The notes beneath the pieces are model-generated. The model searched no databases, was not told where the DNA came from, and saw only the letters and a program-made list of their open reading frames with translations. A stretch of DNA of 64,000 nucleotides from Chelydra serpentina (taxonomy: Eukaryota > Chordata > Testudines > Chelydridae), in NCBI GenBank assembly GCA_037349315.1, contig JBAIAC010000033.1, positions 11,798,001-11,862,000 on the forward strand, written 5' to 3'. The translations under genes were made by a program, and so were the position numbers. Positions 23,547 through 36,249 of this stretch are shown here, piece by piece; the stretch's first letter is position 1; each line of letters starts with the position of its first letter.

Positions 23547-23838
23547 CATTAGCATAGCCGGGGGAGGAGCAGGGGGAACGGCCGCTCCTCCTGTGAGCAG
23601 AAGCGGCGCCTTTTTTTAGCAGCACTAAAAAAAGGCACCGCTTCTTTTTAAGCGCTGCTTCTTGCACTCATCCGGCGGCGCTCCGGGTCTTCGGCGGCGT
23701 TTCGGCGGTGGGTACCACCGAAGACCCGGAGTGAGCCGCTGAACTGCCGCCGAAGTCCCTGAGCGCCGCCGGGTGAGTACAGGGGGAGGTGCCTTTTTAT
23801 AGCGCTGCTCCTGTGCTCCGGACCTGGCTGCGCTACTG
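23547..23838 (-). mobile_element. GC-rich hAT MITE, 292 bp (family G, copy 1)
   Basis: The right end reads GGCTGCGCTACTG, reverse complement CAGTAGCGCAGCC; the left end is the decayed CATTAGCATAGCC. ATTAAGGC flanks it exactly (23539-23546 and 23839-23846), an 8-bp hAT-type duplication. The interior is much richer in GC and CpG than its surroundings, with foldback words such as GGTACCACCGAAGACCCGG. It matches the copy at 41006-41316 in opposite orientation. Short frames inside come from base composition. Confidence 0.88.
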
Positions 23839-23846
23839 ATTAAGGC

Positions 23847-24702
23847 CAAGTTGCAGGAAGGATTTGAACACTAGCTAACTTAAAATGTTGCAATGTTGTT
23901 TTGATATTACTGAAGGAAGCTGAACCAGAAAGCAAACCAGGGGAGGTATAATATGTAAATCAGTTCATTCTGGACAAAAGCATATATGGGAGGCTGAAGT
24001 TGAGACTAGTAGTCCAAATACACTCCTTTGGAATCATATATCTGGATTCTGCAGCCTACAGATAAAATAGCTGGAAAAGGCATATAGATAGAACAGAACT
24101 GTGGGACAACTTAGCCAGATTTAAGGCTTGTTTGCAGACCAGACAACTAAGTTTTGCAAATAAATTGCATGGAGAGCCCTAGAAGTACTTACAGATAACA
24201 TACAACTCTGAGGTGCTTCTGTGACTGCAAACTGATCTGTAGAGCTAGCTGTTTTGGTTACAAAAGAGTTGCGTTCTCCCTCTTCTTCCTCCCTTCCCAG
24301 TGGTGTGGGTTTTTGTTTTTACCTGATGGTCCCATGAGGCTAATACAATCCATTTTTTTTTTAGCAATTTATGTTTAATTTCTTAATCTAAAGCATTGTT
24401 TCTCATGAATTGTATGTATTTTGTTCACCCTGGCTTTATGCTTTTCAAACTCTTCAGTTGACCCATATATGCCCTATTCTCAGATCTGTCTTTTTTTTTT
24501 TTAGAGGCCAAGATTAATGTTTCTAAGAAAACAGCCCTGGAAGAGGGAACTTATAAGACAACAGAGCAGTTTTTAAAAAAGCATAAAAATCAGAGTAAAG
24601 ATACATGCAATGCATGGGGAAACTGTGGTTTTGCTACCTAGAAGTAATTCACTAAACTAATGCAGTACATTAATTCAATGGTACAACCAGGTGTGTGTGA
24701 AT
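23847..24702. other. Unassigned sequence
   Basis: Short T-runs near 24352 and 24490; no gene or bounded repeat seen. Confidence 0.5.
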
Positions 24703-24705
24703 CAT

Positions 24706-25503
24706 AGAATCTCAGGGTTGGAAGGGACCTCAGGAGGTCATCTAGTCCAACCCCCTGCTCAAAGCAGGACCAACCCCAACTAGATCATCCCAGCCAGGGC
24801 TTTGTCAAGCTTGACCTTAAAAACCTCTAAGGAAGGAGATTCCACCACCTCCCTAGGTAACCCATTCCAGTGCTTCACCACCCTACTAGTGAGAGAGTTT
24901 TTCCTAATATCCAACCTAAACCTCCCCCTCTGCAACTTGAGACCATTAGTCCTTGTTCTGTCATCTTCTACCACTGAGAACAGTCTAGATCCATCCTCTT
25001 TGGAACCCCCTTTTAGGTAGTTGAAAGCAGCTATCAAATCCCCCCTCACTCTTCTCTTCTGCAGGCTAAACAATCCCAGTTCCCTCAGCCTCTCCTCATA
25101 AGTCATGTGCTCCAGCCCCCTAATCATTTTTGTTGCCCTCCGTTGGACTCTTTCCAATTTATCCACATCCTTTTTGTAGTGTGGGGCCCAAAACTGGACA
25201 CAGTACTCCAAATGAGGCCTCACCAGTGCCGAATAGAGGGGAATAATCACGTCCCTCGATCTGCTGGAAATGCCTCTACTTATACAGCCCAAAATGCCGT
25301 TAGCCTTCTTGGCAACAAGGGCACACTGTTGACTCATATTCAGCTTTTCGTCCACTGTAACCCCTAGGTCCTTTTCTGCAGAACTGCTGCCCAGCCATTC
25401 GGTCCCTAGTCTGTAGCAGTGCATGGGATTCTTCCGTCCTAAGTGCAGGACTCTGCACTTGTCCTTGTTGAACCTCATCATATTTCTTTTGGCCCAATCC
25501 TCT

Positions 25504-25505
<2 letters not shown>
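24706..25505 (-). pseudogene. CR1 LINE 3' portion with reverse-transcriptase tail
   Basis: The minus strand encodes an uninterrupted CR1 carboxy-terminal segment from about 25500 to 24780: [64 protein letters not shown] and [11 protein letters not shown]. It is followed by the 3' end ACCCTGAGATTCTATGAT at 24706. This is the thumb and carboxy-terminal region only; the catalytic palm and endonuclease are missing because the 5' end stops at a TG microsatellite. The open frame suggests a fairly young copy. A second copy of the same family lies at 50047-50640. Confidence 0.93.

Positions 25506-25506
<1 letters not shown>

Positions 25507-25591
<85 letters not shown>
25507..25591. repeat. (TG)n microsatellite, ~42 units
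   Basis: A pure TG run abuts the 5' break of the CR1. On the minus strand it extends the CR1 frame with alternating His-Thr, which explains a spuriously long 300-residue frame. Confidence 0.95.
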
Positions 25592-25593
<2 letters not shown>

Positions 25594-26640
25594 CTAAATC
25601 TAGATATCCTGCATTGAGAGAGGTATGGAGAGTTGCACCATAAACTCCATGTGCTGAAATAACCATATACGATGGAACACATCAGGGTCCAGACTATAAC
25701 TAATACATTTCTTTACCTTTGCAAATTTTGAACGACTTTAATGTGCCTTTTTAAAATTTTAATTCTATTTCATCAGCTTTTCCCATTCTCCAGGAATCCA
25801 CTGGATTTAATTCAGGGTTTAAATTCTCAGAGACTATTTCCTGCAGCCCCCCATGCCCCACCCCCATTCGGGGTTCCGGGCTTCACCTGCAGGTACAGTG
25901 GCTCGGGGCTTTAGGCCCACACGGGTACCAGGGCTCAGGGCTTTAGCCCTGCAGGGGCACCAGGGCTCCCGCAGGTTTGAAAATATTTACCAGAGCTCTT
26001 CTCCAGATGGCTCCAGCTGAATATAAACTCTGATTTAAGCAGAATAACCTGAGTTCAAGTTCTAGAACTAAATAAGGATTTTGTCATGGTCTCATGCCCC
26101 TAATTGTAATTCTGTATTTTTTGGCTGTTATGTTGGTGCACAGGCACATGTGGTTTTCATGGCCACTACTGTTTATTTTTTTATAAGGGCCTTTTAAAAC
26201 AAAATCTGAATTCATTTGTTTGTAGTCTAGCTGGTTTTATGTTAGAAAACTAGTATCTATTATCTAGGCAAAAATCCACCTCTTACTGTGAGCAGTGATC
26301 CAAAAAGAAAAGGAGAAATAATGTATCCAAAGTGCTTTTTCCAAGAAATGGATTTTGAATGATGTGCTTGTCATATGCAATGGTGATTTATTTAATTATT
26401 TCTTTGGTTGTTTGAAAATACATATAATGAAACAAGGGAAAATCAATTCATTATACAGAGTAGTCATAAAATATGAAGAAAAATAACTTCCGTTTTGATT
26501 TCTGAATTGCATCTGAATTGCTGAATTGTCAATATTTCAAGTGCAAATGGGAGTTAAACTCTTAAGGTTCTATTCTGCAGTGTGAGGCAAGGATTTTTTG
26601 ACACACCTATTCCTTGCTAACGGTGACTGCAATACTAGGG
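25592..26640. other. Unassigned, with a short GC-rich minisatellite
   Basis: At about 25885-25975 there are diverged ~33-bp units built on CAGGGCTCAGGGCTTTAGCCC. The rest is AT-rich and unassigned. Confidence 0.45.
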
Positions 26641-26879
26641 CAGAGCTTCCCAAACTGTGCCCCTGGAGAGGTGCTGGTTACATGGTGCTATCCTCTCCTC
26701 ATTTCCCATTAATAAAATTGCATTAGTAGATAAACAGCAAATATAGACGCACTCTCCTGATGCATGCTTTGATTACAAATGGAAAGGCAGGTGTCCTAAG
26801 CCAGGGATAGCAAAAGTCACTGCAGGAGGTCAAGAGACAATGTCTCTGGCCTGGTGTATACAAAAGTTTGAGAAACCTC
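26641..26879. mobile_element. Possible hAT MITE remnant
   Basis: The left end CAGAGCTTCCCAAACTGTG and the right end AAAGTTTGAGAAACCTC are imperfect inverted repeats of the CAGRGGTTCTCAAACT type. No good target duplication is visible. Confidence 0.4.
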
Positions 26880-29800
26880 ATAAGGAAACTCTGGGCTCCC
26901 CTTTCTTCTTTTAGGGTAGAGGGGGAAACAGAATTATCCCCTACTGCTCTTTTCACTGACTGACTAACCTTGGTGCTAAGTGGAATAAAAGACCTAGTGA
27001 ATCACTGACCACTCGTTAACCACAGTGATTGACATTGGCACTGAACATCCGCTTCTTCCTCATTGCCCCTACAGACCTCCATGATCTTTTTTCCGACCTG
27101 TGACAAAGGGATGGTGAAGGAAAAATGGGCAGACAAACTCTGGTGTAGGAAACTCCTGTTAGCATAAGCTCTGGTTGCAGAAGAAGCATCCAAAAGAAAT
27201 CCCACCCTTCTCCTCAGCACAATTTGCTAGATCACACCCCTCTGAACTCTTCCAGATCTTGAATCTCTTTGTTAGCTGGAATGCCCCCATTGAATCTCAA
27301 AAAACAGAACCTTTGGTGGTGGGGGGAACAAACTATTTTTGTGTATACCTTATGCTTTGGGGAGTGCTTATATTCATTAAAGTGCCATACATTAGAGCCT
27401 GGTTCTGTAAACCTTTACCCCCACAAGTAGTTCTGGTTATTGGCCCATTAAATTGTATGGGACATACATGACTGTATTGGAGTTCTATGGTTTTGGTGGA
27501 CACTGGCCCTATATAGTCTTAATCCAGTTTTGCATTCAGCTCTTCCATATGCTCCCTCCATTCAAGTGGATTCATGTTGAATATTTTTAAATGTCTGGGG
27601 GTGGATATCATGCTGCTAATGCATTCCTCCTGCTGTGCAGAAAATCCACAGCCAAAAAAAATCTATAAGCACTGTTTAAATATAGTAATGCCAGAACAGA
27701 GCTCTCCTTTTGCTATCTTCCTAAGTCTAGGAGTTAAAACCAACAGTAGGAATAAAAAATATTTTGCTCAGATACTTGTAAAATCCTTAATAATATCAAC
27801 TCAGGGGAAATTGGTTCTGTTTTAGCTGAGAAGCTAAAACAAATGCTCTTGATATCGTGTTTCTGTTCTTAGATGGACTCGAAACTCTAGCTGGGTGCCT
27901 GAAGAGAGAGGATTTTTTTCTTGTGGTTGTAAATGGTGCTTTCTTCGGATTCTCTCCCACTGAATTCTAAATGTGAAGTCTTAATATTAGTTCCATTAAT
28001 CGATGTGAGATTAAAAATTAGGGAAGGGTGAGTTTGTTTTGGATAATATGAAAACTGATCTGTACTTTCTCTAATGTAAAATCATAGCAAACATTTTTGA
28101 GGTTCGAAAACATTTGGTCTTGCTACACTCCCTAGTTCTGCCTGGGACCAGAGAAAGGTGCACCAAAGCACTGCCAGAAAAGCCATCCATGTGGTAATTC
28201 TGGTGAAGCCAAAGCCAGAAATATAGGACATCAATTGAGAGAACTTTTATCTAGTAAGCATTTCAAGAAGTTCAAATTAAGTGGGTTGGATATATGTGCA
28301 TGTTTGGATGCATATCTGCATCGAACTTCAGAATCTTTTGAAGTTTAACCATTGCTAATTATAAAGCTATAATGATTGCAATGCTGGCTATTGTTTTCTA
28401 TTTGGAGTATTAAAAACAATAATCTGAGAATGCACTATCATGACTGTTTATTAGGCAGTTCATAGGTTTCATCTCTAAAGTAAGATTTACAATGATTGAA
28501 CACCACCAAATACTATAGTGCCTATCCTGAGTAGAGAAATGAGAGAAGAGTGTCTCATTTGGATATGTGACAACATGGGACATACTACTTTGGTCATGTA
28601 TATTAGTAACAGGCAGATGGCAGCCAAGATGAAGTTGAGGATAAAAGATGATTCCCAGATCAGTGAAGAGGACTAGGATTTTTTTATTTTAATTTATTTT
28701 TTGGAGGGTGGGAACTTTGGTGGGGAAACACCTTTGTTAGAAGATCTCTTAAAAGATATACAAAACCAGTGTTTTCTACAATTATCTAACAGAAAATGGA
28801 TTTAAAACCACTTTGTATATACTAGAAGTGGCAGTTGTAAAAGCAGGAAGCTATTTGATTGGATTATATGGAGTAGTAGAGAAAGGAGAACAATAAAAAA
28901 AAAGGATTTCAGGGCAACACTAAGGTTAGTGGGGAATATTATTTTGCTGACCTATGACCAGGACCTCAGCCTGGAAAAAAATGTTACTTTTGCCCATGGG
29001 CTAAAAATCTTATTCAGAAAATGTTTAGTAACACCAACATTTGTGCATTATCCTGTCACTCCAACCCATAATTGCAGCAGAATTAATGTCTTTTTAGAAA
29101 AGCAAACTACTATTATTAAATAATTTGCATCATCTGTTGTGCTCTTGGAATGTACCACCTACAAGTCCATCGGATCTTTTCTGCCCGGAAGCAGGAAATA
29201 CACTTCAAGATTTGGAATTTGGGCTAATGTGGATTGCTTGGTAGACAAAATGCCTCTGGGAACCAGTCGCATTGACAACAGCATACTTGTGAAGACTCCT
29301 AGCTGGAAGAAGCTTAACACCATGAGCCTGTGTACCAACCAACAGCCAATTTCACGTGTGCATTTTTAATTTAGTTTAGAAAGCGCAAAGAGATCCAATA
29401 TTGCCTCTTACCTCTTAATTTTCATGTCATATCAGGGAGAGGGGTGTCTTCTATAAACATCTTCACATGTGTATTCAGAGTCTTGTGATAAATTGAATCT
29501 GTTTAGCCTCTCTTGCTACCTCACCTGTACTCTGTCCACTAATCCATTTCTCCTAGCACTTTCTCTGAACCTCTCCACAGCTTCAAACAGCTGCCATGTT
29601 TTGTCTTTTTTAATTTGCCTGAAATACATTTACCTCTTTCACCCCAAATCTAGAATTTCTTGTGGCGCAGGATGGGCAATATATACTCTTGGACCAATGG
29701 CTGGTTTAAGATCCATCATCTTGAGGACTTTCAGAGCTGGAATAGGAGCTTTGTGCCATTAGAAAGGGAAGATAAAAATCTTCCTGGTGGGATCTACAGC

Positions 29801-30130
29801 ACTTGCCTCTAGCTCTGGAAGGTCCTTCTGAGATATAGGTTATTACGTTTGTGATGTTTTTGTTATAGAAAAATCTGTTTTAAGTCACTTTTTAGAGGCA
29901 TGTATAAGCTAAATTATAACTTTCCTCTTTCTCGGCTCCCTATATAGTTGGACTCCTGGTATCTAAGGTACTTGGATTTACAGCTAGAGTGGACCTATTT
30001 CTAGGATCAATTGCATTTGGGGATGGGAGGACCATACAGACACTCAAAAAAGATCTAAGAGTTCTTCAGTAAAGTATGTGTCCTACACATAATACACGAA
30101 GTCATGCTGTGGTACAAAGGTTTTGTGTCA
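26880..30130. other. Unassigned AT-rich sequence
   Basis: No defensible gene, RNA or bounded repeat. Frames of 97-98 residues at 27175-27471 and 29469-29762 show no motif. Confidence 0.5.
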
Positions 30131-30134
30131 TTTT

Positions 30135-30540
30135 TGTTATAGATCAGACCAATACTCAATCTAGTCTGATATCCGATCTCCAGAAGTGGATAATAGCAAG
30201 TACTGCAAAGGAAGGAGCAAGACGCTCTCCAGAAGGCATTTATTCCATAACCAGCCCCCATTAATTAGGTGTTGGCTTATGTTCCAAAACATGAGGGTTT
30301 ATATCCCTTGCAAAACTCTTGGTTATTTTTTAATTCTTACTGTTATAGCTCTGAATATTCTTTTTATCCATATAAATGCCCAGTCCTTTCTTGAATCCTG
30401 TTTAGCTTTTCACCTCAGTATCTTTTAGCAATGAGTTTGACAGGATAATAGGTACATATTATCAAATCTCTCTCTGTTTACTTCTGTGGTATTTTGGGTG
30501 TTAGCCCTCTTCTGTTCCTTATTAAATGTGTATACTTGGT
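30135..30540 (-). mobile_element. Very old CR1-type 3' fragment
   Basis: ATAGATCAGACCAATACTCA and CTAGTCTGATATCCGATCTC resemble the GATCAGACCAAAGGTCCATC and AGTATCCCGTCTTCCGA words at the 3' end of the CR1 at 10617. Downstream words in CR1 antisense order follow. It is heavily diverged. Confidence 0.45.
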
Positions 30541-31570
30541 GTGATTGCAAGTGGCTATTTTATATTCCAAGTATTAGGATTTACTAAGTAATTTGAAGTT
30601 TTTGACTTCCGTTAAAAGTGAATTTAGTGCTGGTGAAATGAAGATAACTAATGTATATATATTTTTCTTAGCCACAGACAAGGTAAAGCTTGGGTAGTGA
30701 CAAAACAATGTTAACACACATCAGCCTTAACCTAGACATAAGGATTAGAGATTAAATAAAAGTAGTTCATGTGTCCTTTCAGTTCTTGACTTTTTTCTGC
30801 TGGTAATGCTGTCAAAAATTCAAATGGTCTCTATTGTGAAAGGTGATTTTTGTTTTGGTGATGAGACCAGCTGTACTTTAGGAACTGGATTAATATCACC
30901 AACCCATTTCTCACAGGCCACTAAACACCCATCATGTAATTTATTTGTCATACACTCATGTCAAAAGTTATTGTTAACTTGAACTGTTCCTGTAAACTGA
31001 AAAACTCTGTCCCCTATTACCAGTGTTCTGAGCCATCTAATCCCCTGACAAAGCTGTTTCCACTCTGATACCCACAAAAATTAAATTTCAGGAGAATTGC
31101 CTGATTGGTACTAAACTACTTCTGTGAAACCTCTGTGCTTGAATCAAACTCTGATGGTCAGTCCTATTAATCCCAGCCTCAGTGGCCTAAACACCTCCTA
31201 AAGGAGGTAGATATGGGCTGAACCCACTATCTGAGGCTAAGTAACAGTTGTGCAGTCTTCTATTGGCACTGTGCAGCAAAAGCCAGCAAGGTTAATTCCC
31301 CTCACAAACCCTGTAGATAACCCTTGCCCAAGACTCCTTTACTTAATCTTTGTACAGGGGTTGGGTTTTTCCCCCTAAATGGCTTATGCAAGATCACAGA
31401 GAATGTCTTTGACAGAACAAGGAATAGAATCCAGGATGCCTGAGTGCAGGAAAAAGGATTTTCCGGGATAAAATATTTATTCTGTAAAGGAATATTGTAT
31501 GAATTTTCATCATAAAATGTAAGTAAGTTCTCACCATCTGACTTTTTTTCAACAGTAAATCTCTATTAGT
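30541..31570. other. Mostly unassigned
   Basis: Around 31380-31440 the words GCAAGATCACAGAGAATG and AGGAATAGAATCCAGGA suggest an ancient SINE fragment of the type also seen at 62495. Nothing else is recognised. Confidence 0.4.
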
Positions 31571-31572
31571 TT

Positions 31573-31748
31573 CATAGAATATCAGGGTTGGAAGGGACCT
31601 TAGGAGGTCATCTAGTCCAACCCCCTGCTCAAAGCAGGACCAATCCCCAATTTTTGCCCCAGATCCCTAAAGGGCCCCCTCAAGGACTGAACTCACAACT
31701 CTGGGTTTAGCAAGCCAATGCTCAAACCACTGAGCTATCCCTCCCCCT
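31573..31748 (-). mobile_element. tRNA-derived SINE with CR1 tail
   Basis: The minus strand starts with a tRNA-like head: GGGATAGCTCAGTGGTTTGA (A box and D-arm), GGCTTGCTAAACCCAGA (anticodon-like arm) and GTGAGTTCAGTCC (B box). After a short linker it ends in a CR1 3' tail, TTGGACTAGATGACCTCC then CCTGATATTCTATGAA. The tail matches the 3' ends of the CR1 copies at 24706 and 50047. This is the pol III SINE design known from turtles and relatives, which moves using CR1 machinery through the shared tail. It is complete apart from point changes. Confidence 0.9.
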
Positions 31749-32075
31749 CCCAAGTGAATACATTTGGTATGAAGAAAGATGGAAGATGATTTATGTGAAC
31801 TGTAATGTTATCATTTTGCCATAGTTTCCACAGCACTTAGAGTTGCAAGGTTCATCTAAAAAAAAACACATGGCAAATCCCAAGAGGCAAAAGCTTATGG
31901 CCCTCCAGTAAAATATTGCTGTAAAATGGAGAGCTACCAGTACTTCTGCTTCTATGCAATCCAAATGGAAAATAGTTATAAAGGAGTTTGAACAAATAAT
32001 TACTTCCAGGAAGTTACATACATCTCTTTTCTGATACCTTTTGATGGGAAAGCAATTTTAAAGAGTGCGGGCAAG
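31749..32075. other. Unassigned sequence
   Basis: Nothing recognisable. Confidence 0.5.
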
Positions 32076-32077
32076 TA

Positions 32078-32247
32078 CACTGGACCCTCGCTAGAGCATG
32101 GGGTTTGGGATCCATGCACAGTACCGCGTTCTGGGACCACATTACCATGGATTCCAATTAAAGTAATTTATAATAGGATCCATGGCTGTGACCGTGCTAT
32201 TACCGAATTCGCGCTATGTAGACGCGCGTTCTAGCAAGGGTCTCCTG
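32078..32247. mobile_element. Tigger/pogo-type MITE, 170 bp
   Basis: The termini are CACTGGACCCTCGCTAGAGC and, reverse-complemented, CAGGAGACCCTTGCTAGAAC, flanked by TA (32076-32077 and 32248-32249). Interior CpG words such as GACGCGCG and TTCGCGC survive, suggesting it is not very old. Confidence 0.82.
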
Positions 32248-32249
32248 TA

Positions 32250-34570
32250 TATATCTGAAAAGGTTCTTAACAGGAAGAAAAGAGGCTAGCTACAGGCAAT
32301 AGAGCACTCTTCATGAGCTCCATTTATACTGATTGACACAGTCAATCTTACTACCATTATAATAGATGATGTTACCAGCTATCTGTGTGGTAAAGTAAAA
32401 AGACTAGAGACAATTAGAGATATGAAGTCATTAAAACTAATCTCAAATCAATAGGGGGAAGGAGTAGTGATGAAATTCAATAGTTATATTATTTTTAAGT
32501 TTGGGGTTCTTATGATGATGGTCTTGGTGGGTTTAATGATATGTAAACACCACACAATATGCAGAAATGTTTTCCAGGTTTCCAAGCCCAAAAGACATCT
32601 TAATATTCATCATCAGATCTCTTCATCCTTCTCTCAGTCAAAACAACTTTGTGAGAGATTAAGAAAAATGATGGGGTTATGGCTTCTGATTTAAACACTT
32701 TATGCAACTCTGTCAGTCCTTTCTCCCAAATCTTCTTTATCCGGCTGATGTAAAATTTTCAGGCTTCCGATACTCTCATCTCAATAAAATACAGATTTTA
32801 TATAGCAACTGGAGGATTATTGCTCAACAACTGCTTTTAAAACTGAGTATGGAATAGAACATTTTAATCTGACCTTAATATCTCTTTAGACATTTTTATG
32901 ACTTCTATAGAACTCCTGTGGATTGCATTATTGTACTTTCTGTGCCCCCAAGCATATGGTAAAAACATTTTCTTTACTGAAATTTTTAATTTACCTTATT
33001 CAAACAGTCTATGAAGTGTTTCCAGATTGCTACAGAAGTAGATTACAAATAATTTGCATACATTTTGACTCCCTTTAGTTACAGAATAGGATGCTTTCTC
33101 CAAAAACCTGAAAATATCATCCTATCATGTGTTCTTCCACATGTATACATAACTCATTACCAGCCTTCTGCGTGTACCACTATGTAATTTACAAGATAAA
33201 CAGAATACATGGATTAAATCCAAGAATGTTACCAGATAGCTAAATTTGGACCTTTCACTAAAAACTTTACTAATATGTAATCTACAGGAATAAGTAGTTA
33301 CTTTAGTAGCAGTCATAGCCTATAAGTAAAAATTATTTCAAAGATACTTGTATAATATCAGAGGAGTGGTATGGAAATGAATAGAACTGGTAAAAGAGGG
33401 TGGCTGCAGAAGCAAGTTAGGAAGGAGGAAAGGCAAAATTGCCTGACAGTACAGAAAATTATCTGTATTTAGGTGACAGAAGATGTGCTTGGACAAACAA
33501 GAAGTAAGGTCCCAATTTGCAGAGATAAACATGGCACCTAGGACTGGTATAGAGTGTACCACTTCCTCAAGAACTGCAGAGCATAATTCACAGCTGAGAG
33601 CTGCATCTTGATAAGTGGTAGCAAGTAGAACTGTGAAAATAATTACCTTTTTTTGGTTCAAATGTCATTTGGAAAACATCAAAGTAACATTCTTCGGGCG
33701 GGTTTTAGGGGGTTTTTCTTTTTGCTAGGGGAAGGGGCAGGTGTCCCTAACCAAAACAATTCAGTGAATTCTACACAAATTTATGAAATATTTAGGTAGA
33801 GCCAAGCTTCATTTTTCACTTGAAAATTTTTGATTGAAATTTTCCCCCTGGATCTAGTAGCAACGGAGGGAACACTAATGTTGTGGGACAGAAGCAATCA
33901 GTATTTTAATGATCATGACATCTAACCCTGCACTCATCAGGTCTAGAGGATACCGTTCTTGAAACACTGGCATCTGCTGGAGGTCTGTGTTCAAAAGCAC
34001 TCCCAGTACTATCATTGGAGCTGCACAAGTAGTAGGAAACTGTAAAGGGAATAAAGCTTAGCTGGAGATCCTAGGAGTGTGTACAAAAGCATTTACAAAT
34101 TAATTCAATGCCAACAAAGGCTTTTCCCATCCACCATCTCCAAATTCCCACTCATCAACTCCTGTGTAGTTTTGAGGCCTGCTGCAGGCTTGGAATAGGG
34201 AGAGTGAATCGTTGTGAAGTTCCTGACACAAAACCCAATTACTTTGTCTTTATGAGGGAGGGAGGGATTTCACTCTCTGTGTACTTAGATGATTGTCCGA
34301 AGTCTTCAGATGTCAAAGCATAATTGTTGTGTGACGTTCAAAGTCTCCTTTGCATCTGACAAGATTTCAAGCCATCATGAAGCTTTATTGTCTCAACTCT
34401 CAGGGCTGCAGATTTCACCAAAGAACCTGTTTTGTGCTTGTTGCACAAACTGCATGAAACTCTAGTAGTTGTAATTTGTCTGAGGTTCCTTCTCATTTCA
34501 GGCTTATTTTGTTGCCAGTCTCCTTTGTTTGCTTAGAGTTTGGGATTCAAATGAATTGAAGAGCTCCGAG
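32250..34570. other. Unassigned AT-rich sequence
   Basis: No gene or bounded repeat identified. A 107-residue minus frame at 33338-33661 has hydrophobic stretches but no motif or coding context. Confidence 0.5.
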
Positions 34571-34571
34571 A

Positions 34572-34715
34572 AGTGAGACAATGGTTTGAGCACAGGAACT
34601 CTTGAATCCGAATCCTGGCTCTGATTCTGATACTGATTCCTAGTTTAGGCTTCAGTTTCTTCATATGTAAAATGAGGGTAACACTTCCTTACCTCAGAAC
34701 CTTTTTGTGAGGATT
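34572..34715 (+). repeat. MIR/CORE-type SINE
   Basis: In order the plus strand shows AATGGTTTGAGCACAGGA, CTTGAATCCGAATCCTGGCT (tRNA-like B box), CTTCAGTTTCTTCATATGTA, AAAATGAGGGTAACA, TTCCTTACCTCAGAACC and TTTGTGAGGATTAGA. This is the whole MIR order: tRNA-related head, core and tail. It is an ancient tetrapod SINE and long inactive. Confidence 0.82.
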
Positions 34716-35961
34716 AGAGCTCAGATTCATGCATGATGTAACTATTTCAGTCAGTAAAATTACACCAGCGAAGGTGATTTTTTCCAATTATGTGTGAATA
34801 CTCACATTTGAATATCCTATTACGTAATATTAAGTGAAGCTCAGTCTTGCCCAACAGAATTTCACCCAGTTTCCTCCTGAAATATGAATCCTGTCCCAGG
34901 ATTACTCAACGTTTAGGTCAGGTTTAGGAGATTAGCAAGGCTCCTCAAATCTGTCTTGAATTTCAGGTTGCTAATGAAACCTGACATGCAGGGGCATGTT
35001 TCCTGGCTTCAGGTTTTGAAAGTCCTCTCACAGCTTTATTTACAGTACCTGACTGCAAAAGAAAGTGTAGCAAAGAATTTGAGTAAATGATGATACTCTC
35101 ATTATTATCTTGATTTTTCTTTAAGAATTGACATAACACCGAAAGCAATGTTTATAATTCTTACATTAACTAGTCTGGAAAATGGAAATACTGTTATGGA
35201 ATTGACCTGCTGTGAATATAAAAGCAGCAAAGAAACAATTACTAGAGTGCTCCTGTTAGGGTTCTTTAATGCTCACTGAGCATTTAAAGAGCAGATTGTT
35301 TTTTTTTAAACTTCCTACTGTTTAATAAGAGCACTGACCTATGCCAGAATTTCATGGGAATCTGGTAAAGCTATTGTTGCAGTAACCTCCCACTAAGAGG
35401 AGGCGGGGAGGTTGTATTTGGGGGGGGGGGAACAAATGGCTGTAATAACAATGAAACATGACCAAGCAGATAGACCTTGAAGAGTTAATGTCGTAGCGCC
35501 ATCAGACAACCCACTAGAACATCACAGCTTCTCTGGGGAATATCACCATGCCATTTGAGGAAGCCTCAGCCACACTCACCTACACATTCCTCCCTGAAGT
35601 TGCTAAGAGTGGCACTATTGGCTAGTTGTCAGGTCTAATCCCTCAGAAGTTTCTGTCCCCACTTGTCTATATGTGAATGTGGATAACGTATCATTAAAAA
35701 GAAAAATGCTACTGATACAATACATGAGCTGCATCAAAACTTGTTCCCTAATGTGTTTCAAGCTATTGAAATGACATCTTAAGCTGACTTTTACAAAGGT
35801 TACTGTCATAAGAAGTTGTTTAAATGTAGTAAGCATTCCAGTTGACTGATTTCATCCAAACCCATGGTCTTGTTGTAGATTCAGGATCATAACTCACTGC
35901 TGAGATGACTCATTCTTCTAAATGGCATATACAGTACACAATATTTTTTCTTAATGATTTT
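34716..35961. other. Unassigned, with a poly(G) tract
   Basis: A run of about ten G lies near 35419-35430. No gene seen. Confidence 0.5.
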
Positions 35962-35997
35962 CTTTGGTTAATATGTGGCACCTTAGAGACTAACAAA

Positions 35998-36052
35998 TTT
36001 ATTTCAACATAAGCTTTCGTGGGTTAGAACCCACTTCATCAGATGCATGGAA
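35998..36052 (-). ncRNA. Hammerhead-ribozyme-like motif in left Penelope terminus
   Basis: On the minus strand: CATCTGATGAAG, stem II GTGGG/CCCAC around TTCTAA, then GAAA and a short stem III (GC-TTAT-GT) before T. The CUGAUGA and GAAA core halves are intact. The cleavage-site nucleotide after the U that pairs with A15.1 is G, whereas active hammerheads need A, C or U, so self-cleavage is expected to be lost or weak. Hammerheads in Penelope-like termini are established knowledge. Confidence 0.7.
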
Positions 36053-36249
36053 TGAAACATACAGTAGACCGATATTTATACGGTCAGAGAAACATGATAA
36101 GGTGGAAGTGCGTAAACCAACCTTAAGAGGCTAATTAATTGAGAGGAACCATAACAGCAGGGGAAGAAAAACCTTTGAAGTGATAAACAAGATGGCCAAT
36201 GTGGACAGTTGACACACAGGCGTGAATGAGGATCGTTAACTTAAGGGAA

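Noticed and set aside
24780..25682. 300-residue minus-strand frame as a gene
   Set aside because: It is CR1 reverse-transcriptase tail extended artificially by a TG microsatellite read as His-Thr repeats.
31650..31748. A tRNA gene on the minus strand
   Set aside because: The A and B boxes are present but there is no acceptor pairing, and the sequence runs into a CR1 tail, so it is a SINE.
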